This document shows, piece after piece, positions 25,482 through 34,728 of a stretch of 64,000 nucleotides of DNA. Within the stretch, counting starts at the first letter, position 1, and every line of letters starts with the position of its first letter. Origin of the DNA: JANPLG01 sp964609085 (GTDB lineage: Bacteria > Armatimonadota > SYMT01); NCBI GenBank assembly GCA_964609085.1, contig CAZSRZ010000010.1:7595-71594 (forward strand), in the 5' to 3' direction. The position numbers were made by a program, and so were the translations under genes. Below the pieces are notes generated by a model. That model was given only the letters and a program-made list of their open reading frames with translations. It was not told where the DNA came from and made no database searches.

Positions 25482-26390
25482 TTACTTTTGAGCGTCAGCG
25501 AGCAGCGCCTTGCGCATCTCAGCGACGATTCTGGGCACGGCGACCATGGGATCTTCCTTGGCCTCGTACTCAAGCGTGATGAAGCCACGGTAGCCCGCTT
25601 CGCGCAGGATCTTCACCACCCGCGGGAAATCGGCGTGCTGTGCGGGCTGCCCCTTGGGGGTGATTTCGACCTTGAACTGGACGGTGACGGCGTAGGGAGC
25701 GCATCGGGCGAGATCGGCATAGGGGTCCACCGTGCGGAAGTTGCCCGTGTCGAGATTGATGCCGACCCAAGGTGACTTCGCCCCAGTAACGATCTCGAGG
25801 AGCCCGTCCGGCTCCGCGACCACGCCGCCGTGGTTCTCCATGGCGATGAAGACGCCCCGGCGGGCAGCATGCTCGGACACCAGGTTGAGCGTCTCGATCA
25901 CGTTGCGACGGGCCTCGCTCTCCGAGATGCCTTTGGGTGCGGTGCCGGCGAAGGTGCGGATGGCTGGGGAGCCGATAGCCGCCGACACGTCGATCCACCG
26001 CTTGAAGGTCTCAAGCTGCTTGTCTCGCTCCGGCCCAGCGGGATGCGTGAAGGTGTTGCCGATCGGGGTGCCGGTGATCGACTGACCCCAGAAGTGCGCG
26101 GCCCGCTTCAACTCCAGTACGTACTCCATCGTAACTGGTTTCTCGAAGTAGTACTCTGTCAGCTCGACGCCATCCGTTCCCATCTGGGCACACTTCTTGA
26201 TGAAGTCGAAGAGCGACATGCTCTTGTTCGCGCCTTCGAGGAATTGGCGGTAGGAATAGGCGGCCACGCTTAGCTTGAAGGGCGCGCCCGGAGTGGACGC
26301 ACGGCCCTTTGGGTCCACCGCCGCGAACGCCGGGAGCGCCGGTGCCATCGCCGCTATCCCGGCCCCTGTGAGCAATTGACGTCGATTCAT
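25482..26390 (-). CDS. Tat-exported sugar phosphate isomerase/epimerase-like TIM-barrel protein
   Basis: 302 residues. The N-terminus MNRRQLLTGAGIAAMAP is a twin-arginine signal, so the protein is probably exported folded. The rest is an AP-endonuclease-2-type TIM barrel: MGTDGVELTEYYF, MENHGG (metal ligand Glu), GINLDTGNF and a final FITLEYEAKED with a Glu ligand. Relatives include hydroxypyruvate isomerase, xylose isomerase-like proteins and 3-keto-sugar enzymes. The ATG at 26390 is preceded by GGAGGG; another start 5 codons upstream lacks this. It lies 14 bases upstream of the ClpP-like gene and is divergent from a DUF1553 gene. Confidence 0.87.
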   Translation of the reverse strand: MNRRQLLTGAGIAAMAPALPAFAAVDPKGRASTPGAPFKLSVAAYSYRQFLEGANKSMSLFDFIKKCAQMGTDGVELTEYYFEKPVTMEYVLELKRAAHFWGQSITGTPIGNTFTHPAGPERDKQLETFKRWIDVSAAIGSPAIRTFAGTAPKGISESEARRNVIETLNLVSEHAARRGVFIAMENHGGVVAEPDGLLEIVTGAKSPWVGINLDTGNFRTVDPYADLARCAPYAVTVQFKVEITPKGQPAQHADFPRVVKILREAGYRGFITLEYEAKEDPMVAVPRIVAEMRKALLADAQK

Positions 26391-26617
26391 CGCAATTCCC
26401 TCCACCGCCCCCGGCGACCCTCAGCGAGTCAAGTGAGAATGCGCCATGCGTGCCGCCGATGTCAGGTAATGCCCCTGCCCCGACGCGCGCCGGGTGGGGT
26501 ACGGCGCTCGGCGGCGTCGCCGTAGGGGGGGATCCTTGCGGCGGGAAACTTCCGGCGGGATCGCGTGTCCCCAATTCCCGTCTCCCCGACGGGCGGGAGG
26601 CGCGCCACAGGATCAGA

Positions 26618-29119
26618 ATGCGGACTCTTTCGGCCAGGGCTCTCTTCGTTGGGCTATTGCTTTCGGCGGTCTCGGGCGCGCTGGCGCTGGCTGGCGATCA
26701 GCCGGCCCCTTCGGTTCGCGAAGCCCCTCGCTCCGAAGAGTCGCTTGCCGCTGATGCCCGATTCTTCGAGACCAACATCCGCCCGCTCCTCGTCAGCCGC
26801 TGCCAGAGTTGTCACGGATCGGAGCGGCAATCCGGGGGGCTGCGGGTGGACTCTGTGGCGGCCCTCCGCAAGGGCGGCGTCTCTGGTCCGGCATTGATCC
26901 CGGGACGTCCGGCGGATAGCCTGCTGCTCCAGGCAGTCGGCTATCAGCACCGAACCCTCCGGATGCCGCCGGGAGGAAAGCTCCCGGCTCGCCAACTCGC
27001 CGACCTTGCGCGCTGGGTTGCGGCCGGCGCTCGGTGGCCGACCTCGGTGGCGGGTCCTCAAGCCGTGGATCCGCGCCGGCACTGGTCGTTCCAGCCAGTA
27101 GTCCGCCCCGCGCTTCCGCGGGTCAAGCAGGCAGGCTGGGTCAAGTCGCCCGTCGATGCTTTTATCCTCGCGCGGCTGGAGCGCCAGGGGTTGACGCCGG
27201 CCCCTCCGGCGGACCGCCGCACCCTCCTCCGCCGCGCCACGTTCGACCTGACCGGGCTTCCTCCCACGCCAGAGGAGCAGACCGCCTTCCTCGCCGATCG
27301 CTCTCCCAACGCCTTCGGGCGAGTGGTGGACCGTCTGCTGGCATCGACCGCCTACGGAGAGCGGTGGGGTCGCCACTGGCTGGATGTCGCCCGGTATGCG
27401 GACTCCAACGGGCTGGACGAGAACGTCGCTCACGGCAACGCCTGGCGCTACCGGGATTGGGTCATCCGCTGCTTCAACGAAGACAAGCCGTACGACGAGT
27501 TCGTCGCGGAGCAGCTTGCCGGGGACCTGATGCCCTCCGAAGATCGGGCGACCCGGCACGGACGCCTCACCGCCACCGGCTTCCTCTCCCTCGGGCCGAA
27601 AGTCCTTGCCGAGGCGGACAAAGAGAAGATGGTGATGGACATCGTGGACGAGCAGATCGACACGGTGGGCAAGGCTTTCATGGGGCTCACCCTGGGGTGC
27701 GCCCGCTGTCATAACCACAAGTTCGACCCGATCCCCACTGCCGACTACTACGCGCTGGCGGGCATCTTCAAGAGCACCCGCACGATGGAGAGCCTGGTCA
27801 CGATCGCGCGATGGTGGGAGAACTCGATCGCCACGCCGGATGAGATCGCCCGCAAGGCTGAGTCGGATCGACAGATCGCGGAGATGAACGGCAAAATCGC
27901 CGCGTTGGTGGAGCGTGGCAAGCAGGAACTCATGGCAGCCGGGGCGCCGCTGCCCCTCCCGAAGGAGCCGGAAGCGGCGTTCAGCCCGGCGCTTCGGGCG
28001 GAGTTGACCGAGCTGCGAGAGCGCCTGGCACGCCTGCAAAAGGAAGCCCCCGATCTGCCCACGGCAATGGGGGTCACGGAGGCGGCGCCGGTCGATGTGC
28101 CCATCCACATCCGGGGCGAGCACGTCAACCTGGGAGCAGTGGTTGCACGTGGCTTCCCCGCCATCCTGGTCGGCGGCTCGCAGCCGGCCCTCCCACCTGA
28201 CCAGAGCGGTCGACTGCAGCTCGCCCGGTGGCTGACCAGCCCGGCGCATCCGCTCACCGGCCGCGTGCTGGTGAACCGCGTCTGGCGGTGGCACTATGGC
28301 CGCGGTCTCTCGCCGTCCACCGACAACTTCGGGTTACTTGGCGAGAAACCGTCTCACCCCGAATTACTGGACTGGCTCGCCGCCACCTTCACGGCTCCCT
28401 CCACCGATGCCGGGGGACTTGGATGGTCGCTGAAGCGGCTCCATCGTCTGCTGATGCTCTCCAGCACCTATCAGATGGCGTCGGGCGTACCGGCATCTGG
28501 CGCGCCCCGAGGCGTCGATCCGAATGCCTTGGACCCCGAGAACCGCCTCCACTCCCGCGCGAGCCCACGCAGGCTGGAGGCGGAAGAAGTTCGAGACAGC
28601 CTCCTGGACGTGGCGGGCCTGCTGGACCGGAGCATGGGCGGTTCCCTACTCCACGTGAAGAACCGTGAGTTTTTCTTCGACCACACCTCGAAGGACGGAA
28701 CGAAGTACACCAGCAGGCGACGCGCCGTCTACCTGCCCGTTGTTCGGAACAATGTCTACGATGTGTTCCAACTCTTTGACTTTGCCGACCCGGCCGTTCT
28801 GGAGAGCAACCGTCCGGTGACCACGGTCGCCCCGCAGGCCCTCTTCTGGATGAACAGCGACCTGGTGCTGGATGCGGCCGAGGCCCTGGCCGGACGCCTG
28901 CTGTCGTCGTTGGACGCCGACGACGCCAGGATTCGCCGCGCTCACCTCGTGCTCTACGGACGTCCTGCCTCCGACGCGGAAGTGCAACGCGGGATAGACG
29001 CCCTGCGACGACTGCAGTCCGTCGGTGCCGCGGCCGGCCCCGCCCGGGCTCGGGAGCAGGCATGGGCCTGGTATTGTCAGTCACTGCTGGCGGCGAACGA
29101 GTTCATCTACCTCCGATGA
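26618..29119 (+). CDS. PSD1/DUF1549/DUF1553 cytochrome-domain protein (copy 1)
   Basis: 833 residues with a signal peptide (residues 1-26). A planctomycete-type cytochrome C domain follows with a CxxCH haem site (Cys62, Cys65, His66), then DUF1549 (residues ~170-380, including LGCARCHNHKFDPI, a second CxxCH) and DUF1553 in the C-terminal half (WLTSPAHPLTGRVLVNRVW, and GLLGEKPSHPELLDWLA). These large periplasmic proteins are common in Planctomycetota, Verrucomicrobiota and Armatimonadota and always pair with a DUF1501 gene; their reaction is not established. The DUF1501 partner follows after 73 bases. The internal ATG at 26618 is used because it places the signal peptide at the N-terminus. Confidence 0.92.
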   Translation: MRTLSARALFVGLLLSAVSGALALAGDQPAPSVREAPRSEESLAADARFFETNIRPLLVSRCQSCHGSERQSGGLRVDSVAALRKGGVSGPALIPGRPADSLLLQAVGYQHRTLRMPPGGKLPARQLADLARWVAAGARWPTSVAGPQAVDPRRHWSFQPVVRPALPRVKQAGWVKSPVDAFILARLERQGLTPAPPADRRTLLRRATFDLTGLPPTPEEQTAFLADRSPNAFGRVVDRLLASTAYGERWGRHWLDVARYADSNGLDENVAHGNAWRYRDWVIRCFNEDKPYDEFVAEQLAGDLMPSEDRATRHGRLTATGFLSLGPKVLAEADKEKMVMDIVDEQIDTVGKAFMGLTLGCARCHNHKFDPIPTADYYALAGIFKSTRTMESLVTIARWWENSIATPDEIARKAESDRQIAEMNGKIAALVERGKQELMAAGAPLPLPKEPEAAFSPALRAELTELRERLARLQKEAPDLPTAMGVTEAAPVDVPIHIRGEHVNLGAVVARGFPAILVGGSQPALPPDQSGRLQLARWLTSPAHPLTGRVLVNRVWRWHYGRGLSPSTDNFGLLGEKPSHPELLDWLAATFTAPSTDAGGLGWSLKRLHRLLMLSSTYQMASGVPASGAPRGVDPNALDPENRLHSRASPRRLEAEEVRDSLLDVAGLLDRSMGGSLLHVKNREFFFDHTSKDGTKYTSRRRAVYLPVVRNNVYDVFQLFDFADPAVLESNRPVTTVAPQALFWMNSDLVLDAAEALAGRLLSSLDADDARIRRAHLVLYGRPASDAEVQRGIDALRRLQSVGAAAGPARAREQAWAWYCQSLLAANEFIYLR

Positions 29120-29192
29120 CTAGGGGAGTTGCAGAGAACTGCGCGCCGGGAAGGCCGCAGGCAAGCAGAGGGGAGCCGGGCGGACAGGAGCC

Positions 29193-30614
29193 ATGAGCAA
29201 CGACATTAACCGTCGAGACCTGCTGAGACGATCAGCCACCGGATTCGGCTATCTTGCCCTACTGGCGATGCTCCAGGACGAGGCTCGGTCGGCGACCCCC
29301 ACGGCACCGCCCTTCCGCAGCCCCCTGGCCCCTCGCCCGCCACAGTTCGCGACACGAGCGAAACGCGTGATCTTCCTGTTCATGAAGGGCGGGCCGTCCC
29401 ACGTCGACACGTTCGACTACAAGCCGCTGCTGGATCGCGACCATGGGAAGCCCTTCCCCGGTCAGAAGCCGCGAGTCCAGTTCGCTCCGACCAACAACTT
29501 GCTCCGTTCGCCGTGGAAGTTCAAGCAGCATGGCGAGAGCGGAACGTGGGTGAGCGAACTATTCCCCAACGTGGCGGGATGCGTGGATGACATCTGCTTC
29601 CTGCACTCCGTCCACGGAACCAACCCCGCGCACGGCGGTGCTCTGCTGAAGCTTCACACTGGCAGCGACAACTTTGTTCGGCCCAGCATGGGTGCCTGGG
29701 TGAGCTATGGGTTGGGGACTGAAAACGACAATCTGCCCGCCTTTGTCACGATCTGCCCCACGCTGGCGCACGGAGGGGTGAACAACTGGGGCTCAGCCTT
29801 CCTGCCCGCCGCCTTCCAGGGCACGCCGATCGGCAATGCGTCCATCCCCGCGAACCAGGCCAAAGTGCGGTACATGCGCAACGACCGCGTCCCACCCGCC
29901 GTCCAGCGGCTGCAACTCGAGCTCGAGAGCGAGGCAAACCACCGGCACATGCGCGCGTCCGGGGCGGATCCGAACCTCGAAGCTCGGATCCACTCCTTCG
30001 AACTGGCCTACCGCATGCAGAGCCGCATGCCGGAGGCGGAGGACCTCGGGCAGGAGAGCCTGGAGACGCGAAAGCTCTACGGGATGGATGATCCGATCAC
30101 CGAGAACTTCGGTCGCCAATGCCTGCTTGCCCGTCGCTTCATCGAGCGCGGCGTGCGCTTTGTCCAGTGCACGCACAGCGATCCGAAGGTCCAGTGGGAC
30201 CAGCACGGGGATCTGAAGAACGGGCATGAGGAGAAGTCACGTGAAGTCGACAAACCCATCGCCGGGCTGCTCCGAGACCTAAAGGCTCGCGGGCTGCTGG
30301 ACGACACCCTGGTTATCTGGGGAGGTGAGTTCGGACGTACGCCCACCGCCCAGGGCAGCGACGGGCGCGACCACAACCCGGAGGGCTTTACCATGTGGTT
30401 GGCCGGCGGCGGCGTGAAGGGCGGGTACCATTACGGTGCCACGGACGACTACGGCTACTATGCCGCAGTCAATAAGATGCACATCCACGATTTTCACGCC
30501 ACCTTGCTCCACCTGCTCGGGATCAACCACCTGAAGCTGACCTACAGGTACGCCGGTCGCGACTTCCGCCTGACGGACGTCTACGGCCAGGTAGCGACCG
30601 ACATCCTCGCGTAA
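29193..30614 (+). CDS. DUF1501 protein, Tat-exported (copy 1)
   Basis: 473 residues. A twin-arginine signal is seen in NDINRRDLLRRSATGFGYLAL. The body is an alkaline-phosphatase/sulfatase-like fold without the classical sulfatase Cys/Ser motif: VIFLFMKGGPSHVDTFDYKP at the start, TLVIWGGEFGRTPTAQGSDGRDHNP in the middle and a C-terminal HIHDFHATLLHLLGI. The conserved Asp/His residues suggest metal-dependent hydrolysis, but no substrate is known for the family. It is paired with the upstream DUF1553 gene. A second, independent pair lies convergent on the other strand. Confidence 0.92.
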   Translation: MSNDINRRDLLRRSATGFGYLALLAMLQDEARSATPTAPPFRSPLAPRPPQFATRAKRVIFLFMKGGPSHVDTFDYKPLLDRDHGKPFPGQKPRVQFAPTNNLLRSPWKFKQHGESGTWVSELFPNVAGCVDDICFLHSVHGTNPAHGGALLKLHTGSDNFVRPSMGAWVSYGLGTENDNLPAFVTICPTLAHGGVNNWGSAFLPAAFQGTPIGNASIPANQAKVRYMRNDRVPPAVQRLQLELESEANHRHMRASGADPNLEARIHSFELAYRMQSRMPEAEDLGQESLETRKLYGMDDPITENFGRQCLLARRFIERGVRFVQCTHSDPKVQWDQHGDLKNGHEEKSREVDKPIAGLLRDLKARGLLDDTLVIWGGEFGRTPTAQGSDGRDHNPEGFTMWLAGGGVKGGYHYGATDDYGYYAAVNKMHIHDFHATLLHLLGINHLKLTYRYAGRDFRLTDVYGQVATDILA

Positions 30615-30635
30615 ACGGATCCGGCCGCGGGAACA

Positions 30636-30711
30636 CCGGCACTCTGCCGGCCGACTACCCGACGGCGAGCCCGATGCTGCGTTCACGAGTCCGGGCCGCG
30701 TGTCCCGACTC
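30636..30711. terminator. Hairpins between two convergent DUF1501 genes
   Basis: The 120-base convergent spacer contains a perfect 6-base stem with a 3-base loop (CCGGCA-CTC-TGCCGG, 30636-30650) and a second 8-base stem with one bulge (GAGTCCGGG with CCCGACTC, 30687-30711). Neither is followed by a T-run, so factor-independent termination is uncertain; the position makes a bidirectional stop structure likely. Confidence 0.35.
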
Positions 30712-30734
30712 GCCGCACGGGTCACCGATCAGCC

Positions 30735-32201
30735 TCAGGCGAGCAGTCCCGGCACGATCTCGCCCTCGACATCCGTCAGGCGGTAGTTGCGGCCCTGGTA
30801 GCGGTAGGTCAGTCGCGTATGGTCGATGCCGAGCAGGTGCATCAAGGTCGCCTGCAGGTCATGAACGCTTACGGGGTCGCGGGCAACGTTGTAGGCAAAA
30901 TCGTCCGTCTCCCCGTAGGTGACGCCCGGCTTGATCCCGCCGCCCGCCATCCAGATGGTGAAGCAGCGGGGGTGGTGATCGCGTCCCCAGTTCGGCTTGT
31001 CGGCGATATCGCCCTGGAGGAAGGAGGTGCGGCCGAACTCACCACCCCAGATGACCAGGGTGTCGTCCAGCATGCCCCGTTGCTTCAGGTCCTTCACCAG
31101 GGCCGCGCTCGGCTGATCGGTGTCGAGGCATTGGATCTTGAGCTGGGTGTTCAGGTTGCGGTGCTGGTCCCAGCCTGCATGCATCAGTTGGACGTAGCGC
31201 ACACCCCTCTCAGCAAGCCTGCGGGCGAGGAGGCAGTTGTAGGCGAAGGAACCGGGCCGGTGGACATCCGGGCCGTACATCTCCAGGATTGAAGACGGCT
31301 CGGATCGGATGTCGGTCAGCTCGGGGACGGAGGCCTGCATCCGGTACGCCATCTCATACTGCGTGATCCGCGTGGCGATTTCCGGATCTCCCGTGGCGCG
31401 GAGCTGCATCCGATTCAGTTCGCCCAGATGGTCGAGCAGGGTTCGACGGCTTTCTCGCGTCATTCCAGCGGGATTGGACAGGTAGAGAACCGGGTCGCCG
31501 CTGCCGCGGAACTTCACGCCCTGGTACCGCGATGGCAGAAAGCCGCTGCCCCAGTAGTAGTCGTAGAAGATCTGTCCGCAGGAGGCTTCCTTATCGCGAG
31601 ACGTCATGACCACGAAGGATGGGAGTTCCTCCGTCTCACTGCCCAGGCCGTAGGAGAGCCAGGAGCCCATGCTTGGGCGCCCCGGGATCTCCGCTCCGGT
31701 GAGGAAGAAGGTGATGCCTGGGGCGTGATTGATCGCGTTCGTGAACATGGATTTCACGAAGCAGGCATCGTCAGCGATCGAGGCGATGTGCGGCATGAAC
31801 GAGCAGACCCACGCCCCGCTGTGGCCATGCTGCCGAAACTCGGTGATGTTGGGCAGCAACGGCTTGGATTTCTGCCCCTGGGTCATCGTGCTGAGACGTT
31901 GGCCGCCCTGAACGGTCGGAGGGATCTCCTGGCCCATCATCTCTTTCAGCCGCGGCTTGTAGTCGAATAGATCGACGTGGGTCGGTGCCCCATTCTGCAG
32001 CAGGTAGATCACGCGGCGGGCGCGCGGCGGGCTGTGCGGCCCGGCGATCCCGGGCGGTGCCCCGGGCGCCGACCCCATTCGCGCCTCCGCCCGCCGGCCC
32101 AGCACTGACGCGAGCGCAACGGTCCCCAGCCCGGCGGCGCCGTGGCCGAACAAGGCCCGGCGAGTCAACTCCCTGGAGATTCCCATCCGCTCCGCGTTCA
32201 T
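30735..32201 (-). CDS. DUF1501 protein, Tat-exported (copy 2)
   Basis: 488 residues. The N-terminal region SRELTRRALFGHGAAGLG is a twin-arginine signal. The core keeps the same landmarks as copy 1: VIYLLQNGAPTHVDLFDYKP, TLVIWGGEFGRTSF, RDHHPRCFTIWMAGGG and VHDLQATLMHLLGIDH. Two starts are possible: an ATG at 32201 with GGGAG upstream, chosen here, and a GTG at 32234 that overlaps the stop of the upstream DUF1553 gene. It belongs to the second DUF1553-DUF1501 pair, which faces the first one tail to tail. Confidence 0.91.
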   Translation of the reverse strand: MNAERMGISRELTRRALFGHGAAGLGTVALASVLGRRAEARMGSAPGAPPGIAGPHSPPRARRVIYLLQNGAPTHVDLFDYKPRLKEMMGQEIPPTVQGGQRLSTMTQGQKSKPLLPNITEFRQHGHSGAWVCSFMPHIASIADDACFVKSMFTNAINHAPGITFFLTGAEIPGRPSMGSWLSYGLGSETEELPSFVVMTSRDKEASCGQIFYDYYWGSGFLPSRYQGVKFRGSGDPVLYLSNPAGMTRESRRTLLDHLGELNRMQLRATGDPEIATRITQYEMAYRMQASVPELTDIRSEPSSILEMYGPDVHRPGSFAYNCLLARRLAERGVRYVQLMHAGWDQHRNLNTQLKIQCLDTDQPSAALVKDLKQRGMLDDTLVIWGGEFGRTSFLQGDIADKPNWGRDHHPRCFTIWMAGGGIKPGVTYGETDDFAYNVARDPVSVHDLQATLMHLLGIDHTRLTYRYQGRNYRLTDVEGEIVPGLLA

Positions 32202-32230
32202 CTCAGCGATCTCCCACTTGCCGGAAGGCG

Positions 32231-34642
32231 TCACGATCGGGTGATCGTCTCATCCAGGTTCAGGATCAGACTGCAGAGGGCGGTCATCGCCGCATGCCCC
32301 GCCGGATCCAGGCCCGATGCCCGCGGTGCCTCCCCGGCTGAAGTCAGTTCTTCCGCCCGCTTCGGATCGGTGGCGAAGGCCTTGCGCATCCGTTCCAGGG
32401 CGCTGCGCAAGACGGGGCGTTCGCCTGCCGTCGGGCGCCTGCCTACGGCGAGGCGGAAGGCGTACTCGATCTGTGCATCCTGGGATCGCTGGGTGGGCGA
32501 ATCTGGGAAGCGACGCAGCACACGCTCAGCCATCACCCTCGCGGCCTCTGCATAGGTGACGTCGTTCAGCAGCAGCAAGGCATGCAGTGGGGTGTTCGTC
32601 CGGGCCTGCCTCACGGTGCACGCCTGCCGCGACGCGATGTCGAAGAACCCGGTCGGGGCGACGATGCGCCGCCAGAAGGTGTAGAGGCTCCGCCGGTACA
32701 GAGCCTCTCCGCGGTCCTGCTCGAAGCGGATCTGCCCGAAGGTGGCGTCTTCCCAGACCCCGGGCGGCTGATAGGTCTTCACCGGCGGGCCACCCAGACG
32801 CTCCACCAACAGCCCACTCGCCAACAACGCCTGGTCCCGGATTGCAGCGGACGACAGCCGGAATCGGGGTGCGCGGCCAAGCAGCCGATTCTCGGGGTCC
32901 CTCTCAAGCATCGCCGGCGTGGTCCGCGAGACCTGCCGATAAGTGGCGCTGGTCAGGATCAATCGCAACAGGCCCTTAACGCTCCACCCCAGCCCGGGCT
33001 CGGCGCCGGCGACCGGTGCCGCGAAGGTGACCGCCAACCAGTCGAGCAGCTCGGGGTGAGATGGGCGCTCTCCCTGGACCCCGAAGTCCTCCTGGGTCTT
33101 CACGATCCCATGGCCGAACAACATCTGCCAGTTGCGGTTGACGGCAACCCGGGCCGTCAAGGGATTGGCCGGATCCACCATCCACCGGGCCAGCCCGAGC
33201 CGGTTGGTCGGCCCTGCCTCGGAGTTCGTCGGCAGGGAGGCGGGAGTGCCGGCGGCGACCCGCTCCGCGGGGCGGTCGTAGGCACCGCGGACGAGGACGC
33301 GGGTCTCGCGCGGCGCGGCGAGTTCTTGCATCACCATCAGCGCCGTGATGCCGTCTTCCGTCGATCGCAGCTCCTTCCGGGCCTGGTCCAGGCGGGTCTG
33401 GAGTTCGGGCCGTCGGTCCTGCGGTGCCTTGCCGATCTCCGCCTCCAGGGACCCGATTCGCAGCATCAAGCCCGCGATCTTCGATGACTGCTCCGGCGTC
33501 GGCAGCAGCAGCACCGGGTTGGCCATGCCGCCTCGGTCCACCGCCCCGCTTTCCGGCACGTTGTTGAAGTAAGCGAACAGCCGATAGTAGTCGCGCTGAG
33601 TGAAGGGGTCGTACTTGTGGTCGTGACACCGGGCGCAGCCCATGGATAGCCCCAGCCAGACCGTGCTGGTGGTGTCGACGCGGTCCACGACGTAGTCGAT
33701 CCGCGACTCTTCCGGGATCCGACCACCTTCGCCGTTCAGCATGTGGTTGCGGTTGAAGCCGGTAGCGATACGCTGATCCAGTGTGGGCTCGGGCAGCAGG
33801 TCGCCCGCTAGTTGTTCGACGGTGAAGCGATCGTAGGGGAGATCGGCGTTGAACGCCCGCACCACCCAGTCCCGCCAGGGCCACATGGTGCGAGTGCGGT
33901 CGCCCTGATAGCCGTTCGTATCCGCATAGCGGGCGGCGTCGAGCCAATCCCACGCCATGCGTTCGCCGAAGCGCGGAGAGGCGAGCAAGCGATCGACCAG
34001 CCGCTCGTAGGCACCGGGGGTGCGGTCGGCGAGGAAGGCATCCACCTCCTCAGGTGTGGGGGGAAGGCCAGTGAGATCGAGCGAGACGCGGCGGATGAGC
34101 GTCGGCCCGTCGGCCTCCGGGGATGGCTTCAGCCCCTCTCGTTCCAGGCGGGCCAGGACGAAGCGGTCGATGGGATTTCGGGGCCAGCCGACGTCGCGAA
34201 CCGTCGGCAATGTGGGTCGTCGCGGAGGGACAAAGGCCCAATGTCGCGCGTAATGAGCACCCGCGGCCACCCAGCGGCGCAGCGTGCTGATCTGCGCGGG
34301 CTTGAGCGACTTCTCCTTGCCTCCTGGAGGCATGGTTCCGGCGGCGACTCTCCGGATGAGTTCACTCCGCTCGGGAGACCCGGGGACGATGGCGCGGTGT
34401 CCTGTTGCGAGGGCCGCCAGCGCCCCTTCGGCTGTGTCGAGGCGAAGCCCGGCCTGCCGTTTGTTGGCGTCGAATCCGTGGCACGTGAAGCAGTGATCCG
34501 CCAGGATCGGTCGCACGTCGCGATCGTAGTCTGGTCCGCCACCCACCGAGCTGCGAGGGGTTGCCGGCGCGGCCAGACCAGCCACGGTCAGCAACATCAG
34601 GATGGCGGAAAGCAGCATTACGGGCGGGCGCGGGGTCCTCAT
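32231..34642 (-). CDS. PSD1/DUF1549/DUF1553 cytochrome-domain protein (copy 2)
   Basis: 803 residues with signal peptide (residues 1-26). The haem-type site is CFTCH (Cys51, Cys54, His55); DUF1549 covers about 140-345 with the second MGCARCHDHKYDPF site, and DUF1553 follows, with RWMVDPANPLTARVAVNRNW and GVQGERPSHPELLDWLA. The N-terminal cytochrome part is shorter than in copy 1 and contains an internal TMPPGG signature typical of planctomycete cytochrome domains. The ATG at 34642 has GGAG just upstream; an ATG at 34666 is the alternative. The partner DUF1501 gene follows directly. A sugar ABC operon reads toward it from upstream on the same strand. Confidence 0.91.
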   Translation of the reverse strand: MRTPRPPVMLLSAILMLLTVAGLAAPATPRSSVGGGPDYDRDVRPILADHCFTCHGFDANKRQAGLRLDTAEGALAALATGHRAIVPGSPERSELIRRVAAGTMPPGGKEKSLKPAQISTLRRWVAAGAHYARHWAFVPPRRPTLPTVRDVGWPRNPIDRFVLARLEREGLKPSPEADGPTLIRRVSLDLTGLPPTPEEVDAFLADRTPGAYERLVDRLLASPRFGERMAWDWLDAARYADTNGYQGDRTRTMWPWRDWVVRAFNADLPYDRFTVEQLAGDLLPEPTLDQRIATGFNRNHMLNGEGGRIPEESRIDYVVDRVDTTSTVWLGLSMGCARCHDHKYDPFTQRDYYRLFAYFNNVPESGAVDRGGMANPVLLLPTPEQSSKIAGLMLRIGSLEAEIGKAPQDRRPELQTRLDQARKELRSTEDGITALMVMQELAAPRETRVLVRGAYDRPAERVAAGTPASLPTNSEAGPTNRLGLARWMVDPANPLTARVAVNRNWQMLFGHGIVKTQEDFGVQGERPSHPELLDWLAVTFAAPVAGAEPGLGWSVKGLLRLILTSATYRQVSRTTPAMLERDPENRLLGRAPRFRLSSAAIRDQALLASGLLVERLGGPPVKTYQPPGVWEDATFGQIRFEQDRGEALYRRSLYTFWRRIVAPTGFFDIASRQACTVRQARTNTPLHALLLLNDVTYAEAARVMAERVLRRFPDSPTQRSQDAQIEYAFRLAVGRRPTAGERPVLRSALERMRKAFATDPKRAEELTSAGEAPRASGLDPAGHAAMTALCSLILNLDETITRS

Positions 34643-34728
34643 TGGCTCCACTCTCGGATCAGTCATCGGAATAAGCCTACCCGGGATTGCCCGGCGGGGT
34701 CAGCGGGTCGAGGCCTGTCGCATCCACG

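Noticed and set aside
26654..28294. 546-codon open frame antisense to the first DUF1553 gene
   Set aside because: It is the mirror of a clear gene in GC-rich DNA, rich in Arg/Gly/Pro, with no family resemblance.
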